DNA of 64,000 nt, taken from contig NZ_CP093310.2 of NCBI RefSeq assembly GCF_022631235.3, positions 1,240,001 to 1,304,000 on the forward strand, given 5' to 3'. Source of the stretch: Psychrobacter raelei. Its GTDB lineage: Bacteria; Pseudomonadota; Gammaproteobacteria; Pseudomonadales; Moraxellaceae. Under the pieces are notes generated by a model. The model did no database searches and was not told the DNA's origin. It saw only the letters and a program-made list of their open reading frames with translations. The translations under genes were made by a program, and so were the position numbers. Below, one piece after another: positions 27,278 through 36,874 of the stretch (positions are counted from its first letter, which is position 1; each line of letters begins with the position of its first letter).

Positions 27278-28042
27278 TTATTTAAAAGGCACTTCTTTAG
27301 CAAAAAGTGTCTTTTTAGCTTGAGTGAGCAGTCGGCTAGCTTCCTTATTAACTTTGGCGAGTCCTTTTTTCTTCTCTGCTCTCATACGGTCCTTACGCTC
27401 TTTTAGTAGGGCACTAGGCAAAGAAGGATTGTTTTTGTGCAAAATCATCTCTTGAATACACAAAGCGGGAACCAGTTGTTGTATAGGCTCAGAGCCTTGG
27501 CGAATAAAGTTGTCAAACATCATGATATCTAAAGGCACTAAAACCTGGCTTTTTATGTAATCTAAATAAATTATAGCCCCTTTTTTAGATAAGATATAAC
27601 CAGCAGTCCCTAGGTTCTTACCTTTTAGCTGGGTGACGTGACGCTTATTAGCTAGGACCTCATACGTTTTGCTGCCCAAATAAGTTTTTTTAGCGAAAGC
27701 TTCGATTTTTATGATATGCCAATCAGGATGAATCCAATCTGTGCTATTGAGTAGATTTCCCGCATCTTCCCCCAAATAAACATCGTCTTCGAAGATGGCG
27801 ACATAATCAAGCTGCTCTGCAATGATTTTCTCCCATACTGCAACATGGCTCATCATACATGCCAGCTCAGTAGGGGTTAAATCTGAGGTATCCTCTAAGT
27901 TTAGACTCTTAGCGTATTGAGCTGCTTGCTCAGGTCTTAGAGCGTCAAAAAACTCATAGCTAAGCTGATGTTTACCAAATTCATTTTCGATGTGTTGACG
28001 TCTTTTATTGGCAGAATCTAAGCTAATAATAATATTCTTCAT
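27278..28042 (-). CDS. GT25-family LOS glycosyltransferase
   Basis: Family GT25 (LgtB/LpsA type) transferase, usually adding galactose to lipooligosaccharide at the inner face of the inner membrane. The sequence starts MKNIIISLDSANKRRQHIEN, with the typical R-R/K..H motif. It then has ALRPEQ, LTPTELACMMSHVAVWEKI and the acidic YVAIFEDDVYLG, followed by GTAGYILSKKGA. ATG 28042 matches the family N-terminus; the frame continues to a GTG at 28066. It is about 254 residues. A second GT25 gene follows upstream. The C-terminus is very basic (KERKDRMRAEKKKGLAKVN), suiting membrane association. Confidence 0.88.
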   Translation of the reverse strand: MKNIIISLDSANKRRQHIENEFGKHQLSYEFFDALRPEQAAQYAKSLNLEDTSDLTPTELACMMSHVAVWEKIIAEQLDYVAIFEDDVYLGEDAGNLLNSTDWIHPDWHIIKIEAFAKKTYLGSKTYEVLANKRHVTQLKGKNLGTAGYILSKKGAIIYLDYIKSQVLVPLDIMMFDNFIRQGSEPIQQLVPALCIQEMILHKNNPSLPSALLKERKDRMRAEKKKGLAKVNKEASRLLTQAKKTLFAKEVPFK

Positions 28043-28109
28043 AACTGTTTTATCCATATAAAGCACTGGTATTTGGGCTAAACCAGATTTTGAGTAGTTT
28101 TTAATACAG

Positions 28110-28874
28110 TTATTTATTCAAATAAAGATGCTTAACAGCCGCCGCTTTGTCTTGTAGCATTCTTTTTTGTTTTTTGAGATTATAGCTGCCATCTCGGCCT
28201 TCTTTATCTTTACGCTGAATATTTTGACTGGACTGAGTGCCTAAAATATCACTATCGATCCCCATAGGGCTAATCACGGCGGGCCAAACACCTAGACCTT
28301 TGCCATTTTGACTGAGCCATCTTTGAAAGAAAATATCGACTGGCATCGTAATGGGCTTGCCATGCTTAATAAATTCTTCGGCGCCTTTACGTGACCAAAT
28401 CAGCCCAAGACCCCTAATAGGAAAATAATAGGCGTGCCAAAGCGTATGTTCATTGATGGTTGTGATATCTTTGGCCAGTTTCTTTTTTTTGGCAGCAATA
28501 TTGACCAAATACCAGTCAAGCTCTGGATGCGCATACAAATACGATACGGCCTCTTTGACTACCGGCGCAAATGCACTGGACATCTTCATATCATCTTCTA
28601 AAACTATCAGCATATCCGCATCGGTCTCAAGAAACTTCTGGGCGCACTGATAGTGACTCAGATAACAGCCGATTTCTGAGTTTAAAAGGCTGCGGCCTAA
28701 GTTACTGCGCGTTTGTTCGTCATCATAATCGACAAACTCAGACAATGATTTACCACGCCCATCATACGCTGATATTCTTTCAAAGTCCCAGTTCTGCTGC
28801 TGTAGCTGCTCGGTAGAGCGCTCGAGTCGTTTGTCACTGCCATCTAAGTTGATTAAGTAAGTTAATACTTTCAT
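28110..28874 (-). CDS. GT25-family LOS glycosyltransferase
   Basis: A second GT25 enzyme of 254 residues. It opens MKVLTYLINLDGSDKRLERS, with ISAYDGRG, LLNSEIGCYLSHYQCAQKFL and the acidic MLIVLEDDMKM, then LGLIWSRKGAEEFIKHG. Those elements correspond one by one to its neighbour, though the two are well diverged, so they probably attach successive sugars. The C-terminus is also basic. It lies 67 bp upstream of the other GT25 gene and 30 bp downstream of the Stealth-type gene, all on the minus strand, consistent with a single operon. Confidence 0.88.
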   Translation of the reverse strand: MKVLTYLINLDGSDKRLERSTEQLQQQNWDFERISAYDGRGKSLSEFVDYDDEQTRSNLGRSLLNSEIGCYLSHYQCAQKFLETDADMLIVLEDDMKMSSAFAPVVKEAVSYLYAHPELDWYLVNIAAKKKKLAKDITTINEHTLWHAYYFPIRGLGLIWSRKGAEEFIKHGKPITMPVDIFFQRWLSQNGKGLGVWPAVISPMGIDSDILGTQSSQNIQRKDKEGRDGSYNLKKQKRMLQDKAAAVKHLYLNK

Positions 28875-28904
28875 AAGAGGTATCTTGTCCTTAGTGTGTG
28901 ATAG

Positions 28905-29915
28905 TCAGCCTTGCGCAGTCAATAGTGACTGCGGCAGGTAGGACTGAAGCTTGGTAAACATGGCCTCAGTAACTTGAGCGAATTCTTTAGCGGGCAGTTG
29001 ATCCATACTTTGTATGCAGCCATATTTGATATTAGAATCTTGCAAACCTTTAATAAACTGCTGCACACTGCGTTCATCTTTTAGATAATTGATGTCAATA
29101 TCAGGCTTTAAGATGACCTGATTTTGCTTGATTTTCAAGTGATTCATCAATGATATGGGATTAAACTGCTCCACATCACGAAATTTATACTCGATTTGTT
29201 TAGCCAGTAGCGTAGGCTTGCTTAATAAGAAATTTCGCAAAATATTTTTATCAACAATATGCGGATAATGATGTATTTCAAAAAACTTGCTCATCCCCGC
29301 CAGTTGTGCCCCCAGCATTTGAGCAATAGTATGCTTAGGCTGCACCGGCTTACCCACTAGCTTTTGTAATGTCTTGCGGTAATCAAGCTTAGCCTTCAGT
29401 GGCAGGCTGCTACGCCAGTGGCCATACACTACCATCTTATTATCAGTCAAAAAATCTTCAATCTGGGCTGGTTGATTAAAAAAGAAGTCATCATTTAAGT
29501 AGATAAAATAATCAGACAGACCTGGTATATTGCACAGCATGGTCTCAATCGAGCGGGTATTAAAGGTTGGCAGATACTGCTCGTAGCCTGCGAAGATTTG
29601 CTTGTGGTCAATAATGCGAATTTTGTCTTGGGTACAGACACCTTGTGCCGCAAACTCTTCGATAAATTTAGGCTGCTGCTCATCAGAGACGATATAGATA
29701 TAGCGACAAAAGGGCACGTATTTTAAAATAGAGGCCACGTTAAAATAGATTTCATTGTTACTGGCAAAGCGAGTGGCACTAATCGCATCAGAGGCCACTT
29801 GAGTGGTTTTTTGATACGACTGGCGCTTTTGCTTGAGCTTCGGGTCATCACCGTCCACCCAGGCGATAACTAAGTCTATTTCAGATGGGGATTGTAGGCT
29901 CACAAGGGCTCTCAC
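28905..29915 (-). CDS. Stealth-family sugar-phosphate transferase
   Basis: Stealth proteins transfer hexose-1-phosphate from a nucleotide sugar to build phosphodiester-linked capsule or LOS chains, and are related to GlcNAc-1-phosphotransferase. The conserved regions appear in order: CR1 IDLVIAWVDGDDPKLKQKR (about 14-32); CR2 RFASNNEIYFNVASILKYVP then YIYIVSDEQQPKF; CR3 LPTFNTRSIETMLCNIPGLS with YFIYLNDDFFF; and CR4-like HYPHIVDKNILRNF. The first codon is GTG (29915), with another GTG four codons on, and no strong ribosome site at either. It is 336 residues, within family range. It implies phosphodiester linkages in the cell's surface glycan. Confidence 0.85.
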   Translation of the reverse strand: MRALVSLQSPSEIDLVIAWVDGDDPKLKQKRQSYQKTTQVASDAISATRFASNNEIYFNVASILKYVPFCRYIYIVSDEQQPKFIEEFAAQGVCTQDKIRIIDHKQIFAGYEQYLPTFNTRSIETMLCNIPGLSDYFIYLNDDFFFNQPAQIEDFLTDNKMVVYGHWRSSLPLKAKLDYRKTLQKLVGKPVQPKHTIAQMLGAQLAGMSKFFEIHHYPHIVDKNILRNFLLSKPTLLAKQIEYKFRDVEQFNPISLMNHLKIKQNQVILKPDIDINYLKDERSVQQFIKGLQDSNIKYGCIQSMDQLPAKEFAQVTEAMFTKLQSYLPQSLLTAQG

Positions 29916-29981
29916 TATGTCATGGTAATATAAGTATCTGGGTAGATAGCTCTTTAGTTATCTGCTACCGAGTCGATGTTT

Positions 29982-30770
29982 TTATTTCCAGTAATCCTTA
30001 AGCCAAGGGCTTGGCTTCACATGGCGATACCATTTACCGCCACCACCTTTAATCGCATCAGGCGGATTAATCTCACCATGAAAGATAATAATTTTAGCGT
30101 TATCAGGTAAGCTTGGCGCTTTAATAAAACTCATAGCAGGAGAGGGCATACATTGGTATTTAAAGCTTACGCACCAAGTTTTATCCCAGTACTCTAAGTG
30201 GTGATGCTTACGCAAATAATTAGATAAATAAGCCTGCTCATGACGTACCTCTTTGCTTATCTTGGCAAAGTTTTTCTCGAAGTAACTGAGCAGATTGGGA
30301 TAGGTGTTTTGACCAATTTTAAAGCGGTACACTGAGCTGTTGCCCACCATGCGCCAAGGCTTTTTCCAGTCACGGATGATGACCACGCTGTCATCAAACT
30401 TGGCTTCGTATTCAAAAAAAGCATCGATATTATCAACAATAACAATATCAATATCCAAAAATAGCGCAGTACCTTTTAAGTCATATAATTCAGGCTTAAA
30501 GGTGGTTAGCTTCTTCCAGCCACGTTCAGGCAGGCCCTCAGGTAGATTGAGCTCAGGAATAGGGTAGCAGCGCACATTGGGGTCAATACCCGTCTCATCA
30601 TCGGTAAGGCATACCATCTGAAAATCTAATGTCAGATGACGCTTGACCATATTGTATAGACGGTTGACATACTCAGGGCCATATTTGGTGCCCCATTTCA
30701 TACAGATCACATAGCGGGCCTCACTATTTGAAGAAGGCGTAAGGCGTGAGTCAGATTGGGTAGTTGTCAT
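29982..30770 (-). CDS. Probable DxD glycosyltransferase of the glycan locus
   Basis: The 262-residue protein looks like a GT-A fold transferase. The start YVICMKWGTKYGPEYVNRLY is followed by FQMVCLTDDETGID and the metal-binding ALFLDIDIVIVDNIDAFF. Then come WKKPWRMVGNSSVYRF and a C-terminal HGEINPPDAI, a His-Gly pair like those contacting the donor in GT8-type enzymes. I cannot assign a known activity. It lies between the lpxL-like gene and the Stealth gene on the same strand, so a surface glycan role is inferred from place. Confidence 0.75.
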   Translation of the reverse strand: MTTTQSDSRLTPSSNSEARYVICMKWGTKYGPEYVNRLYNMVKRHLTLDFQMVCLTDDETGIDPNVRCYPIPELNLPEGLPERGWKKLTTFKPELYDLKGTALFLDIDIVIVDNIDAFFEYEAKFDDSVVIIRDWKKPWRMVGNSSVYRFKIGQNTYPNLLSYFEKNFAKISKEVRHEQAYLSNYLRKHHHLEYWDKTWCVSFKYQCMPSPAMSFIKAPSLPDNAKIIIFHGEINPPDAIKGGGGKWYRHVKPSPWLKDYWK

Positions 30771-30815
30771 GAGTTACTCGGGCCAAATAGGTGGGTTTAG
30801 GAGTCAGTAAAATGC

Positions 30816-31823
30816 TTATTTGTCTAATGAGCGCTCTAATGTGCGAGCGGGTGAATCCTCTAATGCTTCATTTTGCTGAGCATTTTGGGTCAATAACTTA
30901 GGTTTAACATAAGCGCCAATAAACTGCTTTAGCTGATCCGTACTGGCTTTGTAAGGATTGTTGATTAAGGGAATTTGTTTGAAGCGTCGATAGCTCCACA
31001 TATAGTGATCAGGGAAGCGCTTGATCATGTCCTCCATCGCTTTGTTTAAAGCGCTGGTAGCAACTACAATGTCCTTATCAAATAGCTTAGGGTCATCTAA
31101 GGCGAAGCAGTGGACATCAAAGCCGCTTTTTAAGGGTGAGTCATTGTCACTGCGTACACAGACCAGTCCTACCAATGAGCACTTGGTCTTGCTGGCAAGC
31201 TTGGGTGCAAGCGTACTGGTTAATGTTTCAATACCAAAAAATGGTGCTTGAACACCGCCTGAGGGCTGAGGCACATGGTCGGGGAGGATGATACTAAAGC
31301 CGCCAGATTTTAAGGTCTTAAAAATGGCCTTTATACCAGAGGCGTCAGTGGGGACCATCTGTGAGTTAAGGCGTTGGCGGCCTTGCAGAATAAAGTCATT
31401 TTGAAGTCGGTTTTTGACCGGTTTATATAAGATAGTAGGTGAGCCAAATTGATTCAGCCAGGCATTCATAATCTCCCACGTACCCAAATGCGGGACAATG
31501 GCAAGCATCCCCTTAGGATCTTTTAAGGCAGCCTCAAGTATCTGCAGATTATATACTTTATTGACTTGGTTGATGCTCCAAGCAGGCGGCATCGCCCAGC
31601 TTTTCACTGATTCAACCGTGCTTAAGAGTTGATTGCGAATAATTTGTTCTGAAAGTTGCTCACGAGCTTCATGGTCAAGCTCAGGTGTTGCCAATTGCAG
31701 ATTGATATCAATGCTGCGTTTGATCGAGGTGTTAGGAATTTTATTCACGATGGGAGTGACGAAAAGTGCCACTGCCCGCATAGCGGACAATGGCACAAAT
31801 TTGACGGCATTTAATGGGTTCAT
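30816..31823 (-). CDS. LpxL/HtrB-family acyltransferase
   Basis: A lysophospholipid-acyltransferase-fold enzyme of the LpxL/LpxM class, which adds secondary acyl chains to lipid A at the inner membrane. The catalytic H-x4-E is in IVPHLGTWEIMNAW, followed by PTILYKPVKN and LPDHVPQPSGGVQAPFFG, and late YMWSYRRFK. The N-terminal hydrophobic stretch near MRAVALFVTPIV would anchor it. I start at ATG 31823; a TTG five codons earlier is in frame. About 335 residues. Location beside LOS transferases supports a lipid A role, but which LpxL paralogue it is cannot be told. Confidence 0.85.
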   Translation of the reverse strand: MNPLNAVKFVPLSAMRAVALFVTPIVNKIPNTSIKRSIDINLQLATPELDHEAREQLSEQIIRNQLLSTVESVKSWAMPPAWSINQVNKVYNLQILEAALKDPKGMLAIVPHLGTWEIMNAWLNQFGSPTILYKPVKNRLQNDFILQGRQRLNSQMVPTDASGIKAIFKTLKSGGFSIILPDHVPQPSGGVQAPFFGIETLTSTLAPKLASKTKCSLVGLVCVRSDNDSPLKSGFDVHCFALDDPKLFDKDIVVATSALNKAMEDMIKRFPDHYMWSYRRFKQIPLINNPYKASTDQLKQFIGAYVKPKLLTQNAQQNEALEDSPARTLERSLDK

Positions 31824-31930
31824 AGACTTAACTCGCAATAAGGGGTAATTATCTAAGCTATTGAATAACCACCGCTTTGCCAGCTAAGTGTGCTGCTGGT
31901 GGGGGCTAGCCCCACAAGCGGTTAGCTAAA

Positions 31931-33736
31931 TTACTCTTTGTTTTCAGCTTGCGCTTTTTCGCGCACACGAATGCCCAGCTCACGCAGCTGACGGCTGTCG
32001 ACTTCTGCAGGGGCCTGAGTTAATGGGCAGTCTGCAGTTTTGGTTTTCGGGAATGCAATCACGTCACGAATAGAGCTTGCGCCCACCATAAGCATAATCA
32101 GACGGTCCAAACCGAAGGCTAAGCCGCCATGCGGAGGCGCACCGAATTTTAAAGCGTCTAGTAAGAAGCTAAACTTCTCGTTGGCCTCTTCTTCTGAGAT
32201 ACCTAAGGCATCAAATACTGCACGCTGCATCTCAACTGTGTTAATACGTAAGCTACCACCGCCAATCTCAGTACCGTTTAGTACCATATCATAGGCGATA
32301 GATAGGGCTGTTTCTGGGTTGTTTTTTAGCTCTTCAACTGAGCCTTTTGGCATGGTGAAGGGGTGGTGCATTGAGGTCCACTTACCATCATCGGTCTCCT
32401 CGAACATTGGGAAGTCGACGACCCATAGCGGGGCCCACTCACAAGTTTCGATGTTCATATCTAGACCGATTTTGACACGTAGCGCACCCATAGCATCATT
32501 CACAATCTTGGCTTTATCTGCACCAAAGAAAATGATGTCGCCATCTTGTGCGCCTGTGCGCTCAATTAAGCTTACCAACACCTCATCGCTCATGTTTTTG
32601 ATGATAGGCGATTGTAGGCCAGACTCTTTGTCGACACCATTGTTGATGTTGCTGGCATCGTTAACTTTGATATATGCCAGACCACGCGCCCCATAGATGC
32701 CGACGTATTTGGTGTATTCATCGATTTGCTTACGGGTTAGTGAGCCACCATTTGGCACACGTAAGGCGGCCACACGACCTTTAGGATCGTTAGCAGGGCC
32801 TGCAAACACTTTAAAATCAACCGACTGCATCAAGTCTGCGACGTCGATTAGTTTTAATGGGATACGTAAATCAGGCTTATCAGAGGCATAGTCACGCATG
32901 GCTTCAGCGTAGGTCATACGTGGGAACTTACCTAAGTCCACATCTAGCATGGTCTTAAATAGGTTTTGGATCAAGCCTTCGTTGATGTCCATGATGTCTT
33001 CTTCAGACAAGAAAGACGTCTCGATATCCACCTGAGTGAATTCTGGCTGACGGTCGGCACGTAAGTCTTCATCACGGAAACACTTGGCGATTTGATAATA
33101 ACGATCAAAGCCTGCCACCATTAATAACTGTTTGAACAGCTGTGGCGACTGAGGCAAAGCAAAGAAGTTACCTGGACGGGTACGTGATGGCACAAGATAG
33201 TCACGTGCACCCTCTGGTGTGGCACGAGTCAAAATTGGGGTTTCAACGTCTAAGAAACCTTGGTCATCTAAATAACGACGGATGGTAGAGGTGGCTTTGG
33301 CACGAAATACCATACGCTCTTGCATCTCTGGACGACGCATGTCTAAATAGCGGTATTTTAGGCGCAAATCTTCTGATACAGAGATATTCTCGTCATTTAA
33401 TGGAAATGGCGGTGTTTCAGATTTGGCCAATACGACAATTTCTTTGGCCAACAGCTCAACGTTACCACTGGTCATATTCGCGTTTTCGGTACCTTCATAG
33501 CGCTTGCGCACACGACCTGTAATCTTTAATACATACTCAGAACGTGCAGCATCAGCGGTTGCAAAAGCTTCTGGCGTATCGGGGTCAACGACAACCTGCA
33601 AGATACCCGCGCGATCACGCATATCTAAAAAGATAACCCCACCATGGTCACGGCGACGATGAATCCAGCCTGTTATAGTGATGGTTTGCTCTAGTAACGC
33701 TTCGGTTACGGCCCCACAATACTCGGTACGCATCAT
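31931..33736 (-). CDS. aspS: Aspartyl-tRNA synthetase
   Basis: Class II synthetase charging tRNA-Asp, bacterial type with a GAD insertion domain. The 601-residue sequence has an N-terminal OB-fold anticodon-binding domain ([22 protein letters not shown]), motif 1 ([23 protein letters not shown]), motif 2 ([20 protein letters not shown]) and motif 3 ([14 protein letters not shown]). Start is MMRTEYCG; two adjacent ATGs are possible, and the first has GGA 6 nt upstream. It marks the return to core genome at the right of the glycan locus. A tRNA-Asp gene lies about 9.4 kb away. Confidence 0.97.
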   Translation of the reverse strand: MMRTEYCGAVTEALLEQTITITGWIHRRRDHGGVIFLDMRDRAGILQVVVDPDTPEAFATADAARSEYVLKITGRVRKRYEGTENANMTSGNVELLAKEIVVLAKSETPPFPLNDENISVSEDLRLKYRYLDMRRPEMQERMVFRAKATSTIRRYLDDQGFLDVETPILTRATPEGARDYLVPSRTRPGNFFALPQSPQLFKQLLMVAGFDRYYQIAKCFRDEDLRADRQPEFTQVDIETSFLSEEDIMDINEGLIQNLFKTMLDVDLGKFPRMTYAEAMRDYASDKPDLRIPLKLIDVADLMQSVDFKVFAGPANDPKGRVAALRVPNGGSLTRKQIDEYTKYVGIYGARGLAYIKVNDASNINNGVDKESGLQSPIIKNMSDEVLVSLIERTGAQDGDIIFFGADKAKIVNDAMGALRVKIGLDMNIETCEWAPLWVVDFPMFEETDDGKWTSMHHPFTMPKGSVEELKNNPETALSIAYDMVLNGTEIGGGSLRINTVEMQRAVFDALGISEEEANEKFSFLLDALKFGAPPHGGLAFGLDRLIMLMVGASSIRDVIAFPKTKTADCPLTQAPAEVDSRQLRELGIRVREKAQAENKE

Positions 33737-33978
33737 AAATTGTCCACTACCTATCAGTTATCAAAAAAGAATTCTTATAAATTCAAGAAGGTTCTGTCAA
33801 AGAATTTTTATCAAACGCACATTATGCCTAATCTTGCGTGTTGATACAACCAAACACCCTTGAAATTATTGAAATGCAAACGCATATTAATAACAATATG
33901 ATAAAAAATTATTTGTGCTAGAGCGTTATTATATCCCATCTAGTTTTCGATATGTTTTATACCCTTAAAGGAATATTT

Positions 33979-34977
33979 ATGTTGTTTTATCCGGCCAAAA
34001 ACCCAGTTGAGTTAAAAGTAGTTCATTTAAATAAAAGTCAAAACGAGCGTCGCAAGCATCTTATTGAAGCGACAGGGGACAAAAATGCGGTAAAACAATT
34101 CCAAAAAGCACTGGCCAAAAAAGCCAAGCAAAAACTAAAAGATAAGTCTAAAGCGAAAGCCAAGCAAAAGCGTGTATTTGTGCTTGATTTTGATGGTGAT
34201 ATTAAAGCCAGTGCTGTTAAGCACTTGCGCGAGGAGATTAGCACCATCATCAGCGGCGCCAATAAGGGTGATGAGGTGGTCATTCGTCTAGAGTCAGGCG
34301 GCGGCATGGTACATAGCTATGGCTTGGCCGCAGCTCAATTGGTGCGCCTCAAAGACGCCGGCTTAACGCTCACCATTGCCGTGGATAAAATCGCTGCCAG
34401 CGGGGGTTACATGATGGCCTGTGTGGCAGATAAAATTTTAGCAGCCCCGTTTGCCGTTATCGGCTCAATTGGTGTGGTCTCACAAATGCCAAACTTTAAT
34501 AAATGGCTAAAAAAACACGATATCGATTATGAAATGTTTACCGCAGGTGAGTACAAGCGTACGGTGACTGTTTTTGGTGAGAATGATGATGACGATCGTG
34601 CCAAATACACTGAGGAGCTAGAGCAAACACATAAGCTATTTAAGCACTTTGTGACCACCTATCGCCCGCAGCTGGACTTAACCAAAGTGGCCAATGGCGA
34701 TCACTGGTATGGTGAGGATGCGCTGCATTTAAACCTGGTCGATGAGCTGACGACCTCGGATGCATATTTGCTAAAGCAAATGGATGAGCATCAAGTGTAT
34801 GCCATTTTATCACGCCAAAAACCCACTTTGGCTGAGAAGTTGGGTTTTGCTAACGCCGCTCATTCGGCGGTATCAGGCTTGGTAAGCACCGCAACCAAGT
34901 CAGCGTTGACTGTGCTGGGTAATAAATTGCCTGAGGTCATGAGCAAGATTGAGCAAGACAAGCGTTTAAAGTTTTAA
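33979..34977 (+). CDS. sohB: SohB-type S49 peptidase without the usual membrane anchor
   Basis: SohB/SppA-like serine protease. The Ser-Lys dyad is visible: Ser141 in IAASGGYMMACVADK and Lys193 in AGEYKRTVTVFGEN. Around it are LDFDGDIKASAVKHLREEI, RLESGGGMVHSYGLAAAQL and SIGVVSQMPNFN, nearly as in E. coli SohB. The E. coli protein begins with a long membrane helix; this one (MLFYPAKNPVELKVVHLNKS) has only a short start and then a lysine-rich coil, so it should be soluble or peripheral. ATG 33979 is preferred because AAAGGAAT lies in front; an ATG nine codons earlier is in frame. A perfect-palindrome terminator follows. Confidence 0.9.
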   Translation: MLFYPAKNPVELKVVHLNKSQNERRKHLIEATGDKNAVKQFQKALAKKAKQKLKDKSKAKAKQKRVFVLDFDGDIKASAVKHLREEISTIISGANKGDEVVIRLESGGGMVHSYGLAAAQLVRLKDAGLTLTIAVDKIAASGGYMMACVADKILAAPFAVIGSIGVVSQMPNFNKWLKKHDIDYEMFTAGEYKRTVTVFGENDDDDRAKYTEELEQTHKLFKHFVTTYRPQLDLTKVANGDHWYGEDALHLNLVDELTTSDAYLLKQMDEHQVYAILSRQKPTLAEKLGFANAAHSAVSGLVSTATKSALTVLGNKLPEVMSKIEQDKRLKF

Positions 34978-35011
34978 TGGTTGGATAAACTATCAGCTAC
35001 TTGATGTGAAG

Positions 35012-35039
35012 AAAAAGCGACCTTAAGGTCGCTTTTTTT
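35012..35039 (+). terminator. Terminator after sohB
   Basis: AAAAAGCGACCT and AGGTCGCTTTTTTT form a perfect inverted repeat with a short TA centre. It stands 34 bp past the sohB stop and could work in both directions. Confidence 0.88.
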
Positions 35040-35147
35040 GATGGATTTATCTTGCAATAAGCTGAATGATAAGGATTGAGTTTAATCAGCAAAAACCAAT
35101 CGTTAAGACCAGTAATCAAAGATAAATTAACCAAGGATAGGTGTTCA

Positions 35148-36185
35148 ATGGATAAGCATTTGACGTTTAATAAGACACTTTTAGTCAAGATGGGTTTGGC
35201 GGGTGTGCTGGCAACCTCTGCGGCAGCACTTGTCATCGGCCGCATCTGGAAGCCAGATTTGCAGGTCTCTAAGCTTAAGCATTGGGAGCTGCCGACCAGC
35301 TTTTATGTCGATGTAGAAGGATTACAGGTGCATGTGACCAAGTCTGAGACATCTGATAACTTAGCGGCTACTAATAACTGTGAAGCGCAAAGCGGCGCTG
35401 AAACTTTGTTACTAATCCATGGCACTTCAGCCAGCTTGCATACTTGGGATGGCTGGACTGAGGCGCTTAAAGAACAATATTGCGTGGTACGCTTAGACTT
35501 GCCAGCCTTTGGGTTAACAGGCCCTTATGCTGATGATACCAAGCCCTATAGCTTAGATAATTATGTTGATACTGTCATTAAAGTGATGGATAAGCTTGAT
35601 ATCAAGCGAACGACCATTGCCGGTAATTCGCTTGGCGGCGGCATTGCTTGGCTAACTGCTTTAATGCACCCTGAGCGGATTGACCGCTTGATATTGGTTG
35701 ATGCATCGGGCTTTAAATTTACCCCCAAACGCATGCCCATTGGCTTTAAACTGGCACAGTCTCCTGTATTAGATGGTCTTACTGAGCATGTACTCCCCAA
35801 AAGCATGGTGCGCAGTAGTGTGCAGAGTGTTTATGCAGATAAATCCAAGGTAAGCGATGACTTAGTGAACCGTTATTATGAGCTCAGCCGCCGTGCAGGC
35901 AATCGTAAAGCCTTGACCAGACGCATGCGCGAGGGGTTATATCAAGATGAAGTCAAGCGCTTGGGTGAGATTACGCAGCCCACACTGATTATCTGGGGCG
36001 CACAAGATGAATTAATTCCTATTGAAAGCGCTTATAAATTTAAGGCTGCCATACCCAATAGCCAATTGGTGGTATTTGATCACCTAGGTCATGTGCCGCA
36101 AGAAGAAGACCCGAAAGCCACAGTGGCTGTGGTGAAGCAGTTCTTGCGAGACACCAAATCTGATTATACTAAGTCGTTTAACTAA
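35148..36185 (+). CDS. Membrane-anchored alpha/beta hydrolase
   Basis: A hydrolase of 345 residues with a hydrophobic N-terminal segment (about residues 9-28, LLVKMGLAGVLATSAAALVI) that should anchor it in the inner membrane. The catalytic set is complete: oxyanion LLIHGTSASLHTWDGW, nucleophile Ser161 in AGNSLGGGIAW, acid Asp in WGAQDELIP, and base His in DHLGHVPQEEDP. The ATG at 35148 has AGGTG 6 nt upstream; the frame runs back to 35076 but starts there lack a ribosome site. Substrate unknown. The DUF1543 gene follows 35 bp later and may be cotranscribed. Confidence 0.85.
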   Translation: MDKHLTFNKTLLVKMGLAGVLATSAAALVIGRIWKPDLQVSKLKHWELPTSFYVDVEGLQVHVTKSETSDNLAATNNCEAQSGAETLLLIHGTSASLHTWDGWTEALKEQYCVVRLDLPAFGLTGPYADDTKPYSLDNYVDTVIKVMDKLDIKRTTIAGNSLGGGIAWLTALMHPERIDRLILVDASGFKFTPKRMPIGFKLAQSPVLDGLTEHVLPKSMVRSSVQSVYADKSKVSDDLVNRYYELSRRAGNRKALTRRMREGLYQDEVKRLGEITQPTLIIWGAQDELIPIESAYKFKAAIPNSQLVVFDHLGHVPQEEDPKATVAVVKQFLRDTKSDYTKSFN

Positions 36186-36220
36186 ATAAATCATCCAGTA
36201 TTGAGTCAAAGGGGCAGAGT

Positions 36221-36874
36221 ATGACGACACTGTTTATGGTGCAGCTCGGCGCCACGCCAAAGGGTCGGCTGATTGAACAGCACGACATGTTCTTTGGGGT
36301 AGCAGATAAGGTAGGCGATTTGATAGATGCGATAAATGCCCACTGGCCTGCCGTCAAGAACAAATGGCATATCGACTCTTATCGTAGCGTCACTACGGTT
36401 ATTAACCCTGATGGCAGTGCTTATCATATTGAGTGGCAGGACGATAATACTGCAGCGAAAGGCAATATAAACTCGTCAATTAAGAGTAACCAGAGCACAG
36501 ATAACGCTTCCGACTTAAAACTGTTTTTTATTAATTTGGGTGGCTATCAAGAGGGCAGTATCGAAGAGTTTCATTACAAAATGCTGGTGGTTGCACCCAC
36601 TCAAGCTACAGCAATGAAAGCGGCCGCCACGACCGAGTTTTATAAGCATTACAGCTATAATGACGACGATGTTCCCTTCAATGCCGCCTCACACATTGAT
36701 AATAAACATCAGGTGGATGTCGATGATATCTATGATGTTGATGGTCTGCTAAGTGTTGGTCGACTGGCTATCACGCCTATACCTGTTGGTTCTATTGACT
36801 TTGATGAGGCTGTAGAGGATAAAAATTATGTCGGCTACCTCAGTCTCAAGACGCTTAAAAGTTTGGCGTTGTGA
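36221..36874 (+). CDS. DUF1543 protein, two related halves
   Basis: The first half (about residues 1-65) is a typical DUF1543 domain: FMVQLGATPKGRLIEQHDMFFGV, then INAHWPAVKNKWHIDSYRSV. A second, weaker copy starts near residue 103 (FFINLGGYQEGSIEEFHYKMLVV) and ends with HQVDVDDIYDVDG, which mirrors the HIDSYRSV part. The protein is soluble and acidic. No biochemical function is known to me. GGGGCAGAGT precedes the ATG. The next gene, hrpA, begins about 300 bp later. Confidence 0.8.
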   Translation: MTTLFMVQLGATPKGRLIEQHDMFFGVADKVGDLIDAINAHWPAVKNKWHIDSYRSVTTVINPDGSAYHIEWQDDNTAAKGNINSSIKSNQSTDNASDLKLFFINLGGYQEGSIEEFHYKMLVVAPTQATAMKAAATTEFYKHYSYNDDDVPFNAASHIDNKHQVDVDDIYDVDGLLSVGRLAITPIPVGSIDFDEAVEDKNYVGYLSLKTLKSLAL

